Of a stretch of 25,794 nt of DNA, positions 8,900-17,092 are shown in pieces. The stretch's first letter is position 1. Each line of letters starts with the position of its first letter. This DNA is from Peptostreptococcus sp. (GTDB lineage: Bacteria > Bacillota > Clostridia > Peptostreptococcales > Peptostreptococcaceae). Position numbers and translations under genes: made by a program. The DNA is taken from positions 1 through 25,794 of the forward strand of contig JAHHSS010000010.1 in the NCBI GenBank assembly GCA_020025095.1, read 5' to 3'. The notes beneath the pieces are model-generated. The model had not been told where the DNA came from. It searched no databases and was given only the letters and a program-made list of their open reading frames with translations.

Positions 8900-10714
8900 T
8901 TGTTTGATATACAAGAACATTTAAAGACTTTACCCTCGAATCCCGGAGTGTATTTAATGAAAAATAAAAAAAGAGAGGTAATATATGTAGGCAAGGCTGT
9001 TTCTTTAAAAAATAGGGTCAGACAATACTTCCAGTCCTCAAAAAATCATTCAGATAAAGTAAAATCTATGGTTAAAAATATTGCTAGCTTTGAGTATATA
9101 ATTACAGATTCGGAACTAGAAGCATTAATACTGGAATGTAATTTGATAAAAAAATACAAACCAAAGTACAATATACTTTTGAGAGATGATAAAACTTACC
9201 CATATATAAAGATAACAATGTCTGAAGATTACCCAAGAGTTAAAAAGGTAAGACGTGTAATAAAAGATGGCTCAAAGTATTTTGGCCCATATACAAATGT
9301 TTCAGCAGTAAATGATACTTTGGATATAATAAGAGAAATGTATCCAATTAGAACATGTAATATAGATATAGATAGGGCTATAAAAAATAAAATAAGGCCA
9401 TGTTTGAATTATCATATTAAAAAATGCATAGGACCCTGTACAGGAAGTGTTCCAAAAGATGAATATAGGGAAATGATTAATGAAATTACAATGTTTCTTT
9501 CAGGGAAAGAAGAAAAATTAATTTCATTACTAGAGTTAAAAATGAAAGAGGCATCACAAAAGTTGAACTTTGAAGATGCAGCAAGGTATAGAGATCAAAT
9601 AAATAGTCTTAGAGAAGTAATAGAAAAGCAAAAAATATCTAATGCCCATAATGACACAGATCAAGATGTTATTGCGATGGCAAATATTGATGATGAGGCA
9701 TGTGTACAAGTATTTTTTATAAGAAATGGGAAAATCTCAGGAAGAGAAAATTTTATGCTAGAAGGTGTAAAGGATAATGATAGATCTGTAATATTGGGTT
9801 CTTTTATTAAACAATTTTATATGTCTCAGGAATACATTCCTAAAGAACTAATAGTGGAAGAAGAATTTATGGATATGGGTATCGTTGAAGAAATGCTTTC
9901 ATCAAAAAAAGCAAGTAATGTATATATTCGAATTCCACAAAAAGGTGAAAAAAAGGCACTTGTTAAAATGGTTAGGAAAAATGCAGATGAATATATTGTT
10001 AAATTTAATGATTTAAATAAGAAGAAGTACCAAAGAAGTATTGGAGCGCTTGAAGAACTCGCACAACTTCTTGATCTTGATGAAAATCCAAGAAGAATAG
10101 AAGCTTACGATATTTCTAATATTCAAGGCGTTGACTCAATAGGAACAATGGTTGTATATACTAATGGATTAAAGGACAAGAAAGAGTATAGAAGATTTAA
10201 AATAAAAACTGTAGAAGGTCCAAATGATTATGCTTCAATGGCAGAAGTACTAGATAGAAGATTAAAACATGGTCATTATCCAGATTTAATATTATTAGAT
10301 GGAGGCAAAGGTCAGGTTTCAGCAGTAAAAGAAGTAATGAAATATAACAATGTTGATATAGCTCTCTGGGGAATGTATAAAGATGATAAACATAGGACCA
10401 AGGGGCTTGTAAATCTTGAAAAATCTATAGAGCTTGATAAAAATTCTGATTTATATAGATTTGTAGCCAATATTCAAGAAGAAGTCCATGAATATTCCAT
10501 TTCCTATCATAGAAGTTTAAGAGATAAAAAAATGGTAAAATCAGCCTTAGATGATGTAGTTGGAGTAGGTCCGAAAAGAAAAAAATCCTTGATGTTGAAG
10601 TTTAAAGATATTGATAATATTAAAAATGCTAAAGTAGAGGAGATAGCAGAGGTTGAAGGTATAAATTTAGAATTAGCAAAAAAAATACATGAACATCTTA
10701 AAAAAGTAAGGTAA
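8900..10714 (+). CDS. uvrC: Excinuclease ABC subunit C
   Basis: The nuclease that cuts on both sides of the lesion in the UvrB-DNA complex. It has 604 residues, a usual length. The N-terminal GIY-YIG nuclease domain makes the 3' incision (GVYLM ... IYVGKA, about 17-35). A CNID/CLNYHIKKCIGPC cysteine-rich segment follows. Next come a UVR domain that pairs with UvrB (NFEDAARYRDQI) and the RNase H-like nuclease for the 5' incision, with D404 (YDISNIQG), D467 (LLDGGKGQ) and H537 (SYHRSLRD) as the expected catalytic residues. A tandem helix-hairpin-helix end binds DNA (VVGVGPKRK ... EVEGINLELAKKI). The start is TTG 8900 behind AAAGGTGGG at 8885-8893, and it gives the normal N-terminus. The gene is separated from uvrA by a terminator and stands at the head of the hprK operon. 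Confidence 0.97.
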   Translation: MFDIQEHLKTLPSNPGVYLMKNKKREVIYVGKAVSLKNRVRQYFQSSKNHSDKVKSMVKNIASFEYIITDSELEALILECNLIKKYKPKYNILLRDDKTYPYIKITMSEDYPRVKKVRRVIKDGSKYFGPYTNVSAVNDTLDIIREMYPIRTCNIDIDRAIKNKIRPCLNYHIKKCIGPCTGSVPKDEYREMINEITMFLSGKEEKLISLLELKMKEASQKLNFEDAARYRDQINSLREVIEKQKISNAHNDTDQDVIAMANIDDEACVQVFFIRNGKISGRENFMLEGVKDNDRSVILGSFIKQFYMSQEYIPKELIVEEEFMDMGIVEEMLSSKKASNVYIRIPQKGEKKALVKMVRKNADEYIVKFNDLNKKKYQRSIGALEELAQLLDLDENPRRIEAYDISNIQGVDSIGTMVVYTNGLKDKKEYRRFKIKTVEGPNDYASMAEVLDRRLKHGHYPDLILLDGGKGQVSAVKEVMKYNNVDIALWGMYKDDKHRTKGLVNLEKSIELDKNSDLYRFVANIQEEVHEYSISYHRSLRDKKMVKSALDDVVGVGPKRKKSLMLKFKDIDNIKNAKVEEIAEVEGINLELAKKIHEHLKKVR

Positions 10715-10787
10715 TGGAATTAAATTTAAAGTATAATATAGTAAAAAAGAAAAAGAAACCTTGGATTTAAGGAAAATGAGGTAAATT

Positions 10788-11735
10788 ATGGAAGGCATGA
10801 AAATGAAAATAGTAACGGTAAGAGAATTAATAGATGATTTAAAGTTAAAAGAAATAATATGTCCTGAAGGCAAGGCTGAAAAAATGATAATTACGGAAAA
10901 GGAAATAAATAGACCAGGAATACAACTTGCAGGGTATTTTGATTATTTTACCCCAGAAAGGGTACAGATAATAGGAAAAACAGAATATACTTTCTTTGGT
11001 AATTTTGATGAAGAATCAAGGGACAACACTTTAAGTCAGTATTTTTCTTATGATATACCAATAGTTATAGTAACTAGAGGCATGGAACTTAGAGAAGACT
11101 TCTTTAAGTGGGCAAGTAAAATGGGAACAATAGTATGCTCAACAGAGAAAGAAACTACTAGATTTATAAATAAGTTGTCATCTTATCTTGAGGAAAGGAT
11201 GGCACCTACTCAAACTGTTCATGGTGTACTTGTAGATATAAATGGAGTGGGAGTTCTTATAAAAGGAGAAAGTAGTATTGGCAAATCTGAAACAGCATTG
11301 GAGCTTGTGCAAAATGGAAATAGATTAGTGGCAGATGATGCAGTAGAGATAAAGCGTTCAGATGATGGTGTATTGATAGGTCAATCACCGGAGCTATTGA
11401 GAAACTACCTTGAAATAAGAGGAATTGGTATTATAGATATAAAAAGTCTTTATGGAGCGAGAAGTATAAATCCTAGAAAAAGAGTAGATTTGGTAGCATA
11501 TTTGGAAAGTTGGAATCCAGAAAAATATTATGATAGGCTGGGATTGGATAAGGACTATGAATATATATTAGATACGAAAATAGAAAAGATAGTAGTTCCA
11601 GTGAAACCGGGAAGAAATATAGCGATGGTATTAGAGGTAGCAGCTATGAATTATAGACAAAGACAGTTAGGAAATGATGCTGCGATAGAATTTTCTAACA
11701 AATTAACAAATGTGATAGAAAATAAAGGTAAATAA
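10788..11735 (+). CDS. hprK: HPr kinase/phosphorylase
   Basis: A bifunctional regulator of carbon catabolite control. It phosphorylates the PTS carrier HPr on Ser46 when fructose-1,6-bisphosphate and ATP are high, and dephosphorylates it otherwise. It has 315 residues, the family norm. The C-terminal catalytic domain shows H145 (VHGVLVD), Walker A GESSIGKSE with K166 and E168, the LVADDAVE aspartates, and the HprK signature EIRGIGIIDIKSLYG. The start is ATG 10788 with GAGGT at 10778-10782. A TATAAT at 10732-10737 in the 73-base gap after uvrC could be a -10, but no good -35 precedes it, so read-through from the uvrC promoter is equally possible. The genes for HPr and CcpA are not in the window. 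Confidence 0.95.
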   Translation: MEGMKMKIVTVRELIDDLKLKEIICPEGKAEKMIITEKEINRPGIQLAGYFDYFTPERVQIIGKTEYTFFGNFDEESRDNTLSQYFSYDIPIVIVTRGMELREDFFKWASKMGTIVCSTEKETTRFINKLSSYLEERMAPTQTVHGVLVDINGVGVLIKGESSIGKSETALELVQNGNRLVADDAVEIKRSDDGVLIGQSPELLRNYLEIRGIGIIDIKSLYGARSINPRKRVDLVAYLESWNPEKYYDRLGLDKDYEYILDTKIEKIVVPVKPGRNIAMVLEVAAMNYRQRQLGNDAAIEFSNKLTNVIENKGK

Positions 11736-11816
11736 GTATAAAAGTATTGTTATTTTGACTTATTTTAGATATTATATAAGTTGGTATGTATTGTTTAAAA
11801 TTGAAAGGAGGATATA

Positions 11817-12737
11817 ATGGAAAAAAAAGAAATGTATAATTCATTAAAAAAAGTAATCAATGAAGATTTAATATTTATAGATGAACCAATGCACGAGCAT
11901 ATTTCTTTTAAAGTTGGTGGACCTGCAGATATACTTGTAAAGCCTACAACAGAGGAAGAAATAAAGGCTGTTTTTAAATTTGCGACAGAAAAGAATATAC
12001 CTTTTTTTGTAAAAGGTAATGGAACAAATATATTAATAAAAGATGGAGGTTTCAGAGGCTTAGTAATAGAACTATCTGATAACTTTAGTGATTATAAAAT
12101 AGAAGGAAATCTAATAACAGTTCAAACGGGTGCACTTTTGTCAGTTATAGGAAGAGAGGCAATGAGAGCATCATTAACAGGATTTGAATTTGCTTCAGGA
12201 ATACCGGGCTCTTTAGGAGGAGCATTGGCAATGAATGCTGGTGCTTATGGCGGTGAGATGAAAAATATAGTTAAATCAGTAAGATTAATGGACTGTGACG
12301 GTAATATCACTGAATATACAAATGAAGAAATGAATTTTGGATATAGACATAGCAGACTTACTGACGAAAAGAAGATTGCTATATCAGCAGTAATAGAACT
12401 TAAAGAAGGTAACTATGATGAAATAAAAGAGAAGATGGATGACCTTGCATATCAGAGAAGGACAAAGCAACCTCTTGAATATCCAAGTGCAGGTTCGACT
12501 TTTAAAAGACCAGAAGGATATTTCGCAGGAAAATTGATACAGGACTCAAATTTAAAGGGAAAAACTGTAGGCGGAGCACAAGTTTCTGAAAAGCATTCAG
12601 GATTTGTAATTAATCATAATAATGCAACAGCAAAAGATATAATTGATTTGATTGAGCACGTAAAGGAGACAGTTTATAATTCTCAAGGAGTACATCTTGA
12701 AGAAGAAGTTAAGATTATAGGAGAAGATAGAGAGTAG
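11817..12737 (+). CDS. murB: UDP-N-acetylenolpyruvoylglucosamine reductase
   Basis: A FAD- and NADPH-dependent enzyme of the cytosolic peptidoglycan precursor pathway. It reduces the enolpyruvyl group to give UDP-N-acetylmuramate. It has 306 residues, the type II MurB length seen in Firmicutes. The FAD-binding motifs are GNGTNILI and GIPGSLGGALAMNAGAYGGE. PSAGSTFKRP holds the catalytic serine, and the conserved GFVINHNNATA and LEEEVKIIG segments close the protein. The start is ATG 11817, with AAAGGAGGA at 11804-11812. An 81-base gap from hprK contains TTGACT (11755-11760), but the nearest -10-like TATAAG (11775-11780) is only 14 bases away, so I do not call a promoter. PHP, rapZ and the rest follow with gaps of 15-25 bases. 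Confidence 0.96.
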   Translation: MEKKEMYNSLKKVINEDLIFIDEPMHEHISFKVGGPADILVKPTTEEEIKAVFKFATEKNIPFFVKGNGTNILIKDGGFRGLVIELSDNFSDYKIEGNLITVQTGALLSVIGREAMRASLTGFEFASGIPGSLGGALAMNAGAYGGEMKNIVKSVRLMDCDGNITEYTNEEMNFGYRHSRLTDEKKIAISAVIELKEGNYDEIKEKMDDLAYQRRTKQPLEYPSAGSTFKRPEGYFAGKLIQDSNLKGKTVGGAQVSEKHSGFVINHNNATAKDIIDLIEHVKETVYNSQGVHLEEEVKIIGEDRE

Positions 12738-12752
12738 TCTGGAGGTAAAAAG

Positions 12753-13490
12753 ATGAAAATTCTAGCAGATTACCACGATCACACAATTTATAGTTGTGGT
12801 GGGAATGACAAGAGAAGGCATGCAAAGGGGACTATTGAAGATAATGTTAGAGCGGCTATAGATAAAGGTCTTAAAACAATAGGAATATCTGAGCATGGAT
12901 TTAGTCATAATCTATATGGTCTTTCTAAGGAAAATGCTAAAAAAGAGAGAGAAGAAATAGATAGGTTAAATAAGAAATATCCAGAAATAGAAATATTAAT
13001 GGGGATGGAATGCAATATTTTAGATGATACGGGTAAAATTGATATGCCAGAAGATATGAAAGGATATTTTGATTATATTTTAGCAGGCTATCATTTTGGC
13101 TCAAAACCTACGTCATTTAAATCTCTTTTAAATCATATAGATAATGTTATTACCAAAGGAAAATTTTCGAAGGCATATAATACTAGAGCTGTTATAAATG
13201 CAATGAAAAATAATGATATAATGTATATAACACACCCTGGTGATAAAGGAAGCGTTGATATTGAGGAGATAGCTAAAGTTGCTGAGGAAACAGGAACAGG
13301 GCTAGAAATAAATGGTCATCATGGAAAGTTAAGTGCAGAAATGATAAAGAAAATAAAAGATAGAAATATAAAATTCTACATAGGATCGGATGCACATCGC
13401 CCTGAGGATATTGCTAATTTCAAAAAAGCTTTTGAAATTATAGAAGAAGCAGGATTAGATATAGAAAGAATTGAGAATGTAGAAAAATAA
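12753..13490 (+). CDS. PHP-domain phosphoesterase (YcdX-like)
   Basis: A 245-residue single-domain cytosolic metallo-phosphoesterase of the polymerase-and-histidinol-phosphatase superfamily. The metal-binding motifs are all present in order: DYHDHT near the N-terminus (about 6-11), SEHG (about 47-50), the GMECNI glutamate, AGYHFG, ITHPGD, EINGHHGK and SDAHRP near 211-216. The start is ATG 12753, with GGAGGT 15 bases after murB begins its stop, so it is co-transcribed with murB and rapZ. The order murB-PHP-rapZ is familiar from clostridial genomes. Members of this branch act on small phosphate esters, and the physiological substrate is not known to me. Histidinol phosphatase is a possible alternative, but no his genes are nearby. 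Confidence 0.85.
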   Translation: MKILADYHDHTIYSCGGNDKRRHAKGTIEDNVRAAIDKGLKTIGISEHGFSHNLYGLSKENAKKEREEIDRLNKKYPEIEILMGMECNILDDTGKIDMPEDMKGYFDYILAGYHFGSKPTSFKSLLNHIDNVITKGKFSKAYNTRAVINAMKNNDIMYITHPGDKGSVDIEEIAKVAEETGTGLEINGHHGKLSAEMIKKIKDRNIKFYIGSDAHRPEDIANFKKAFEIIEEAGLDIERIENVEK

Positions 13491-13515
13491 AAGTTTATGA
13501 TTGGAGGTATTATTG

Positions 13516-14379
13516 ATGAAATTTGTGATAGTAACAGGACTGTCGGGTTCAGGAAAAAGTGAGGCAATGAGAGCTTTAGAGGATATGGGCTTCTATTGTG
13601 TGGATAATTTACCTCCAGCACTTATAGTTAATTTTGCAGAACTATTTTTCCAAGCAAATTCTAATATCGATAAAGTCGCTCTTGGAATAGACATAAGGGG
13701 AAGAGAATTTTTCCAAGCCTTAAATGAAGCTTTAGAGCAGCTAAGTGCAGCTAATTATAAGTATGATATGATATATCTAGATTGTGATGATAGTGTTTTA
13801 GTTAAGAGATATAAGATGACTAGAAGAAATCATCCTTTGGCAGCTAACTCACAGATTCCAGATGGGATAAAAAAAGAAAGAGTAATTATGGAGCCTTTAA
13901 AGAAATATTCAAAGATGATAATAGATACTACTAATATGAAGCCAAAAGATTTAAAGGCGGAAATAGCAAGTATGTATGATTCAGGAGATGGATTTGAAAG
14001 TCCTAATATTACTATATCCGTTGTTTCATTTGGATTTAAGTATGGCTTACCAATTGATGCGGACCTTGTATTTGATGTTAGGTTCTTGCCAAATCCATAT
14101 TATGTACCTGAATTAAGACCAAAGACAGGTGATTTTGAAGAAGTAAGAAATTTTGTAATGGATTCGGAAATAAGTAAAAAATTTGTTGAAAAGTTATTTG
14201 ATATGCTTGATTTCCTTGTTCCTCAGTATATCAATGAAGGAAAACAACACCTTGTTATTGGTATAGGATGTACAGGAGGAAGACATAGGTCTGTTACAAT
14301 AACAAATATGACTTATGATTATTTATGCGAGCATGGGTATAGGGCTGTAAAGAAACATAGAGATTCTAAGTTAGATTAA
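13516..14379 (+). CDS. rapZ: RapZ/YvcJ nucleotide-binding protein (RNase adapter family)
   Basis: A P-loop protein of 287 residues (family about 285-295). Walker A is GLSGSGKSE (8-16), followed by the characteristic GFYCVDNLPP. The C-terminal half has FGFKYGLPIDAD, VRFLPNPYY and the GIGCTGGRHRSV motif. In enteric bacteria RapZ senses glucosamine-6-phosphate and guides RNase E to the GlmZ small RNA. In Firmicutes the homologue YvcJ binds and hydrolyses nucleotides and its pathway is less clear, so the RNA-adapter role should not be assumed here. The start is ATG 13516, with GGAGGT at 13503-13508 and a 7-base gap. The upstream in-frame TTG at 13501 lies within that ribosome binding site and is rejected. 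It is 12 bases ahead of yvcK, the usual pairing. Confidence 0.93.
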   Translation: MKFVIVTGLSGSGKSEAMRALEDMGFYCVDNLPPALIVNFAELFFQANSNIDKVALGIDIRGREFFQALNEALEQLSAANYKYDMIYLDCDDSVLVKRYKMTRRNHPLAANSQIPDGIKKERVIMEPLKKYSKMIIDTTNMKPKDLKAEIASMYDSGDGFESPNITISVVSFGFKYGLPIDADLVFDVRFLPNPYYVPELRPKTGDFEEVRNFVMDSEISKKFVEKLFDMLDFLVPQYINEGKQHLVIGIGCTGGRHRSVTITNMTYDYLCEHGYRAVKKHRDSKLD

Positions 14380-14391
14380 TGGAGGCAGGAT

Positions 14392-15543
14392 ATGCAGATA
14401 CAATTAAGTGGGATAGAGTTAGTATTATCTCTTCTTGCTTTTTTAGGAGTTATAGCATTTATAGTTGCTTTGTTTGTTTCATACAAATTTTTAAAGTTAT
14501 ATAAAAAAGCCTTGCATCAAAGTCAAATGACTTTCCAAAAGATTGAACAGCAAATTAATGAGCCTAAGGTAGTAGTAATAGGCGGAGGTACAGGACAATC
14601 AGTGTTTTTAAGAGGTTTGAAACACTTTACTAAAAATATTACTGCGATAGTAACAGTTGCAGATGATGGTGGTGGTTCTGGCGCTTTGAGAGAAGATTTA
14701 GGAATGTTACCCCCAGGTGACATAAGAAATTGTCTTCTTGCACTTGCTAATATCGAGCCTACAATGAATGAAGTAATGCAATATAGATTTCCAGAAGGAG
14801 CTTTGAAAGGACAAAGTTTTGGGAATTTATTTATAGCAGCTATGACTGGATTGTATGACAATTTTGAAACGGCTGTATATAAAATGAGTCAGATATTCGC
14901 TATTACGGGGAAGGTACTGCCAGTGACAATGGACGATATAAATCTTGTTGCTGAAATGGATGATGGAAGTACGATAGTAGGTGAATCTAATATACCTAAA
15001 GAAGCAAGAAAGAAAAATATAAAAATAAAAAAGATGAGTCTAGATAAAAAGGATGTAAAGCCTTTAGATGAAGTAATACATTCTATAGAAAACGCAGATG
15101 CAATAGTAATAGGTCCGGGCAGTTTGTATACAAGCATACTTCCGAATCTTCTAGTAGAAGATGTTATAGATGTTTTATATAAGACAAAGGCACCTAAAAT
15201 ATATGTATGTAATATAATGACTCAACCTGGTGAAACAGATGGAAAAAATGTTTTGGATCATGTAAAGGTATTAATAGATCATGCAGGAAAAAACTTTATA
15301 GATTATGTTGTTACTAATAATGATCAATTACCATCAGGAGTTTTTGAAAGATATGCAAAAGATGGTGCTGAATTAGTTTTTTTGGATGAATATCAAAAAG
15401 AAGAACTCAATAAAATGGGAATAACATATGTAGAAGAAAAATTAATTGAGATAAAAAACGGATATATAAGACACGATGCTGAATTAGTATCCAGTTCGGT
15501 ACTGAAGATAGCAGTTAAACATAGCTATACAAAAAACATTTGA
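14392..15543 (+). CDS. yvcK: YvcK-family (gluconeogenesis factor / CofD-like) protein with N-terminal membrane anchor
   Basis: A 383-residue member of the YvcK/CofD-like family. In Bacillus subtilis YvcK binds UDP-sugars and supports growth on gluconeogenic carbon sources and cell-wall synthesis. The core begins at about residue 58 with VVVIGGGTGQSVFLRGL, followed by VTVADDGGGSGALRE, LPPGDIRNCL and IVIGPGSLYTSI. The first 55 residues are extra relative to the B. subtilis protein (about 317 residues). They contain one strong transmembrane helix (about 8-30), a basic flank and a short charged linker, so the protein is probably tethered to the inner face of the membrane. The start is ATG 14392, with GGAGG at 14381-14385. 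It is followed 19 bases later by the NUDIX gene. Confidence 0.93.
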   Translation: MQIQLSGIELVLSLLAFLGVIAFIVALFVSYKFLKLYKKALHQSQMTFQKIEQQINEPKVVVIGGGTGQSVFLRGLKHFTKNITAIVTVADDGGGSGALREDLGMLPPGDIRNCLLALANIEPTMNEVMQYRFPEGALKGQSFGNLFIAAMTGLYDNFETAVYKMSQIFAITGKVLPVTMDDINLVAEMDDGSTIVGESNIPKEARKKNIKIKKMSLDKKDVKPLDEVIHSIENADAIVIGPGSLYTSILPNLLVEDVIDVLYKTKAPKIYVCNIMTQPGETDGKNVLDHVKVLIDHAGKNFIDYVVTNNDQLPSGVFERYAKDGAELVFLDEYQKEELNKMGITYVEEKLIEIKNGYIRHDAELVSSSVLKIAVKHSYTKNI

Positions 15544-15562
15544 TTTAATAAGGAGTGATATT

Positions 15563-15991
15563 ATGAGAGAAGAGGTAAGTGCAGGTGGTGTGGTTGTCCT
15601 TGGTAATACTATATTGCTACTAAGAAAGTACAATGGTGATTGGGTTTTGCCAAAGGGAAAAGTAGAAGCAGGTGAAACTCATGAAGAGACAGCACTTAGA
15701 GAGGTTAAGGAAGAAACTGGAGTGAAGGCAAGTATAGAAAAATATCTTGGCGAAATTCATTATACATACAAAGAAAATTGGGACCAGCAAAGAGGAGTAC
15801 ATAAAATAGTATTTTGGTATCTAATGAATACTAAGAGTATGGATACAGTTCCACAGAGAGAAGAAGGTTTTGTAGAAGCCAAATTTATTCATATTGACAG
15901 AGTTCTTGATATGGCAAGATATGATGATGAAAGAGAAATTATCAGAGTGGCACTTAAGGAAATTGTAAAGGAAGGCAAAAAGGATAATTAA
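15563..15991 (+). CDS. NUDIX hydrolase
   Basis: A small cytosolic pyrophosphohydrolase of 142 residues. The Nudix box is complete: G at the start of GKVEAGE, then REVKEETGV, matching GX5EX7REUXEEXGU. LPKGKVEAGE together with a short N-terminal sheet (SAGGVVVL) resembles the MutT/ADP-ribose and diadenosine-polyphosphate hydrolase branch, but the substrate is not readable from the box. The start is ATG 15563 behind AAGGAG, 19 bases after yvcK, and the gene ends 2 bases before whiA, so it is co-transcribed with both. From memory, in Bacillus a NUDIX gene (yvcI) heads the yvcI-yvcJ-yvcK-yvcL cluster; here a NUDIX gene sits between the yvcK and whiA (yvcL) positions. Confidence 0.92.
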   Translation: MREEVSAGGVVVLGNTILLLRKYNGDWVLPKGKVEAGETHEETALREVKEETGVKASIEKYLGEIHYTYKENWDQQRGVHKIVFWYLMNTKSMDTVPQREEGFVEAKFIHIDRVLDMARYDDEREIIRVALKEIVKEGKKDN

Positions 15992-15993
15992 AG

Positions 15994-16962
15994 ATGTCTT
16001 TTTCAGCAAATACAAAAAGTGAACTGTCAAGAATAGAAAATAAAAATGAAAAATTGGATATTGCTGAACTTTCTGCTATAGTAAGGCTATCTGGCACAAT
16101 ACAGTTTTCAGGTAATATGCAAATAAGCTTGAAGATAACTACTGAATTGAATGTAATAGCTAGAAGAGTCTTTAAGATATTGAAAAATAATTTCGACATA
16201 AATACAAGCATCACTGTCAACAAAAATCAAATGTTAAAGAAGAATAACAGTTATGTTCTGACTGTTACACCAGAAATGGGAGCTAGTAAATTGCTAGTAA
16301 AACTTGGAATATTAGAAAATGAAAATACATTTTTTACAAGAAATGATATTCCACCGGAACTAGTAAACGAACCGGATGAAGCGAATGCATACATAAGAGG
16401 TGCATTTTTGGGAAGCGGGTCTATCAACGATCCTGAAAAAAACTATCATATGGAATTTGTTACGAGTAATGAAGATTATGCTTACGAATTAAGCGATTTG
16501 ATAAATTCGATGGGCTTTAATAGTAAAATAGTAGCAAGGAAGAATAACTTTGTGGTATACCTCAAAGAAAGCGAACAGATATCAGATCTTCTTACAATTA
16601 TGGGGGCTAATAATGCCATGTTTGCTCTTCAAAATGTAAAGATAATGAAAGATATGAGAAATAAAGTAAATAGAATAGTAAACTGCGAAACAGCTAATCT
16701 ATCTAAAACTGTTGATGCAGCAGTAAGGCAAGTAGAGAGTATACTGATTATTAAAAAAACAATAGGAATAAGTAAGTTACCTAAAAATCTTCAGGAACTT
16801 GCACTTTTACGATTAGAATATGAAGATATGAGCCTTAAAGAATTGGGAGAACTTCTTCATCCACCACTTGGAAAATCAGGAGTTAATCACAGATTTAAAA
16901 AAATAGAAGAAATAGCTAATCGTTATAGAGATAAAGTTACACCAGAAGAGCTATTTAAATAA
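15994..16962 (+). CDS. whiA: DNA-binding protein WhiA
   Basis: A 322-residue protein conserved in Gram-positive bacteria. It has a degenerate LAGLIDADG homing-endonuclease-like fold joined to a C-terminal helix-turn-helix. In Streptomyces it is a sporulation transcription factor; in Bacillus it affects cell division and chromosome segregation. Visible parts are the N-terminal WhiA domain (SFSANTKSELSRI), the LAGLIDADG-like YIRGAFLGSGSI and MEFVTSNEDYAYEL segments, and the C-terminal LHPPLGKSGVNHRFKKI, typical of the WhiA helix-turn-helix. The start ATG lies 2 bases after the NUDIX stop, with AAGGA inside the end of that gene as ribosome binding site. It is the last gene of the operon, and its stop codon lies inside the terminator stem. 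Confidence 0.95.
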   Translation: MSFSANTKSELSRIENKNEKLDIAELSAIVRLSGTIQFSGNMQISLKITTELNVIARRVFKILKNNFDINTSITVNKNQMLKKNNSYVLTVTPEMGASKLLVKLGILENENTFFTRNDIPPELVNEPDEANAYIRGAFLGSGSINDPEKNYHMEFVTSNEDYAYELSDLINSMGFNSKIVARKNNFVVYLKESEQISDLLTIMGANNAMFALQNVKIMKDMRNKVNRIVNCETANLSKTVDAAVRQVESILIIKKTIGISKLPKNLQELALLRLEYEDMSLKELGELLHPPLGKSGVNHRFKKIEEIANRYRDKVTPEELFK

Positions 16963-16984
16963 GCCCAATGCGGCTTATTTTTTT
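16957..16984 (+). terminator. Terminator of the hprK-whiA operon
   Basis: A perfect 9-bp stem (16957-16965 with 16972-16980) has a 6-base loop and runs into a tract of seven T (16978-16984). The whiA stop codon at 16960-16962 is within the left arm, so the operon ends with almost no 3' untranslated region. Confidence 0.85.
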
Positions 16985-17005
16985 ATAGATAATATCAAGA
17001 TTTAT

Positions 17006-17034
17006 TTGCATAAAAAATAGCTATTTTTTATAAT
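17006..17034 (+). promoter_or_regulatory. Promoter of dnaE with palindromic spacer
   Basis: TTGCAT at 17006-17011 and a perfect TATAAT at 17029-17034 are exactly 17 bases apart. Positions 17012-17029 form an 18-bp perfect palindrome (AAAAAATAG and its complement) that fills the spacer and shares its last base with the -10. Transcription would start near 17041, about 50 bases before dnaE. Confidence 0.65.
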
Positions 17035-17092
17035 ATTAATATATAGACTTAATTATGAAAATAGTTATTTTGTTTGGGGAAAGGAGGAAGAA

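Noticed and set aside
13501..13515. TTG start of rapZ at 13501
   Set aside because: The codon overlaps the GGAGGT ribosome binding site; ATG 13516 gives the normal RapZ start.
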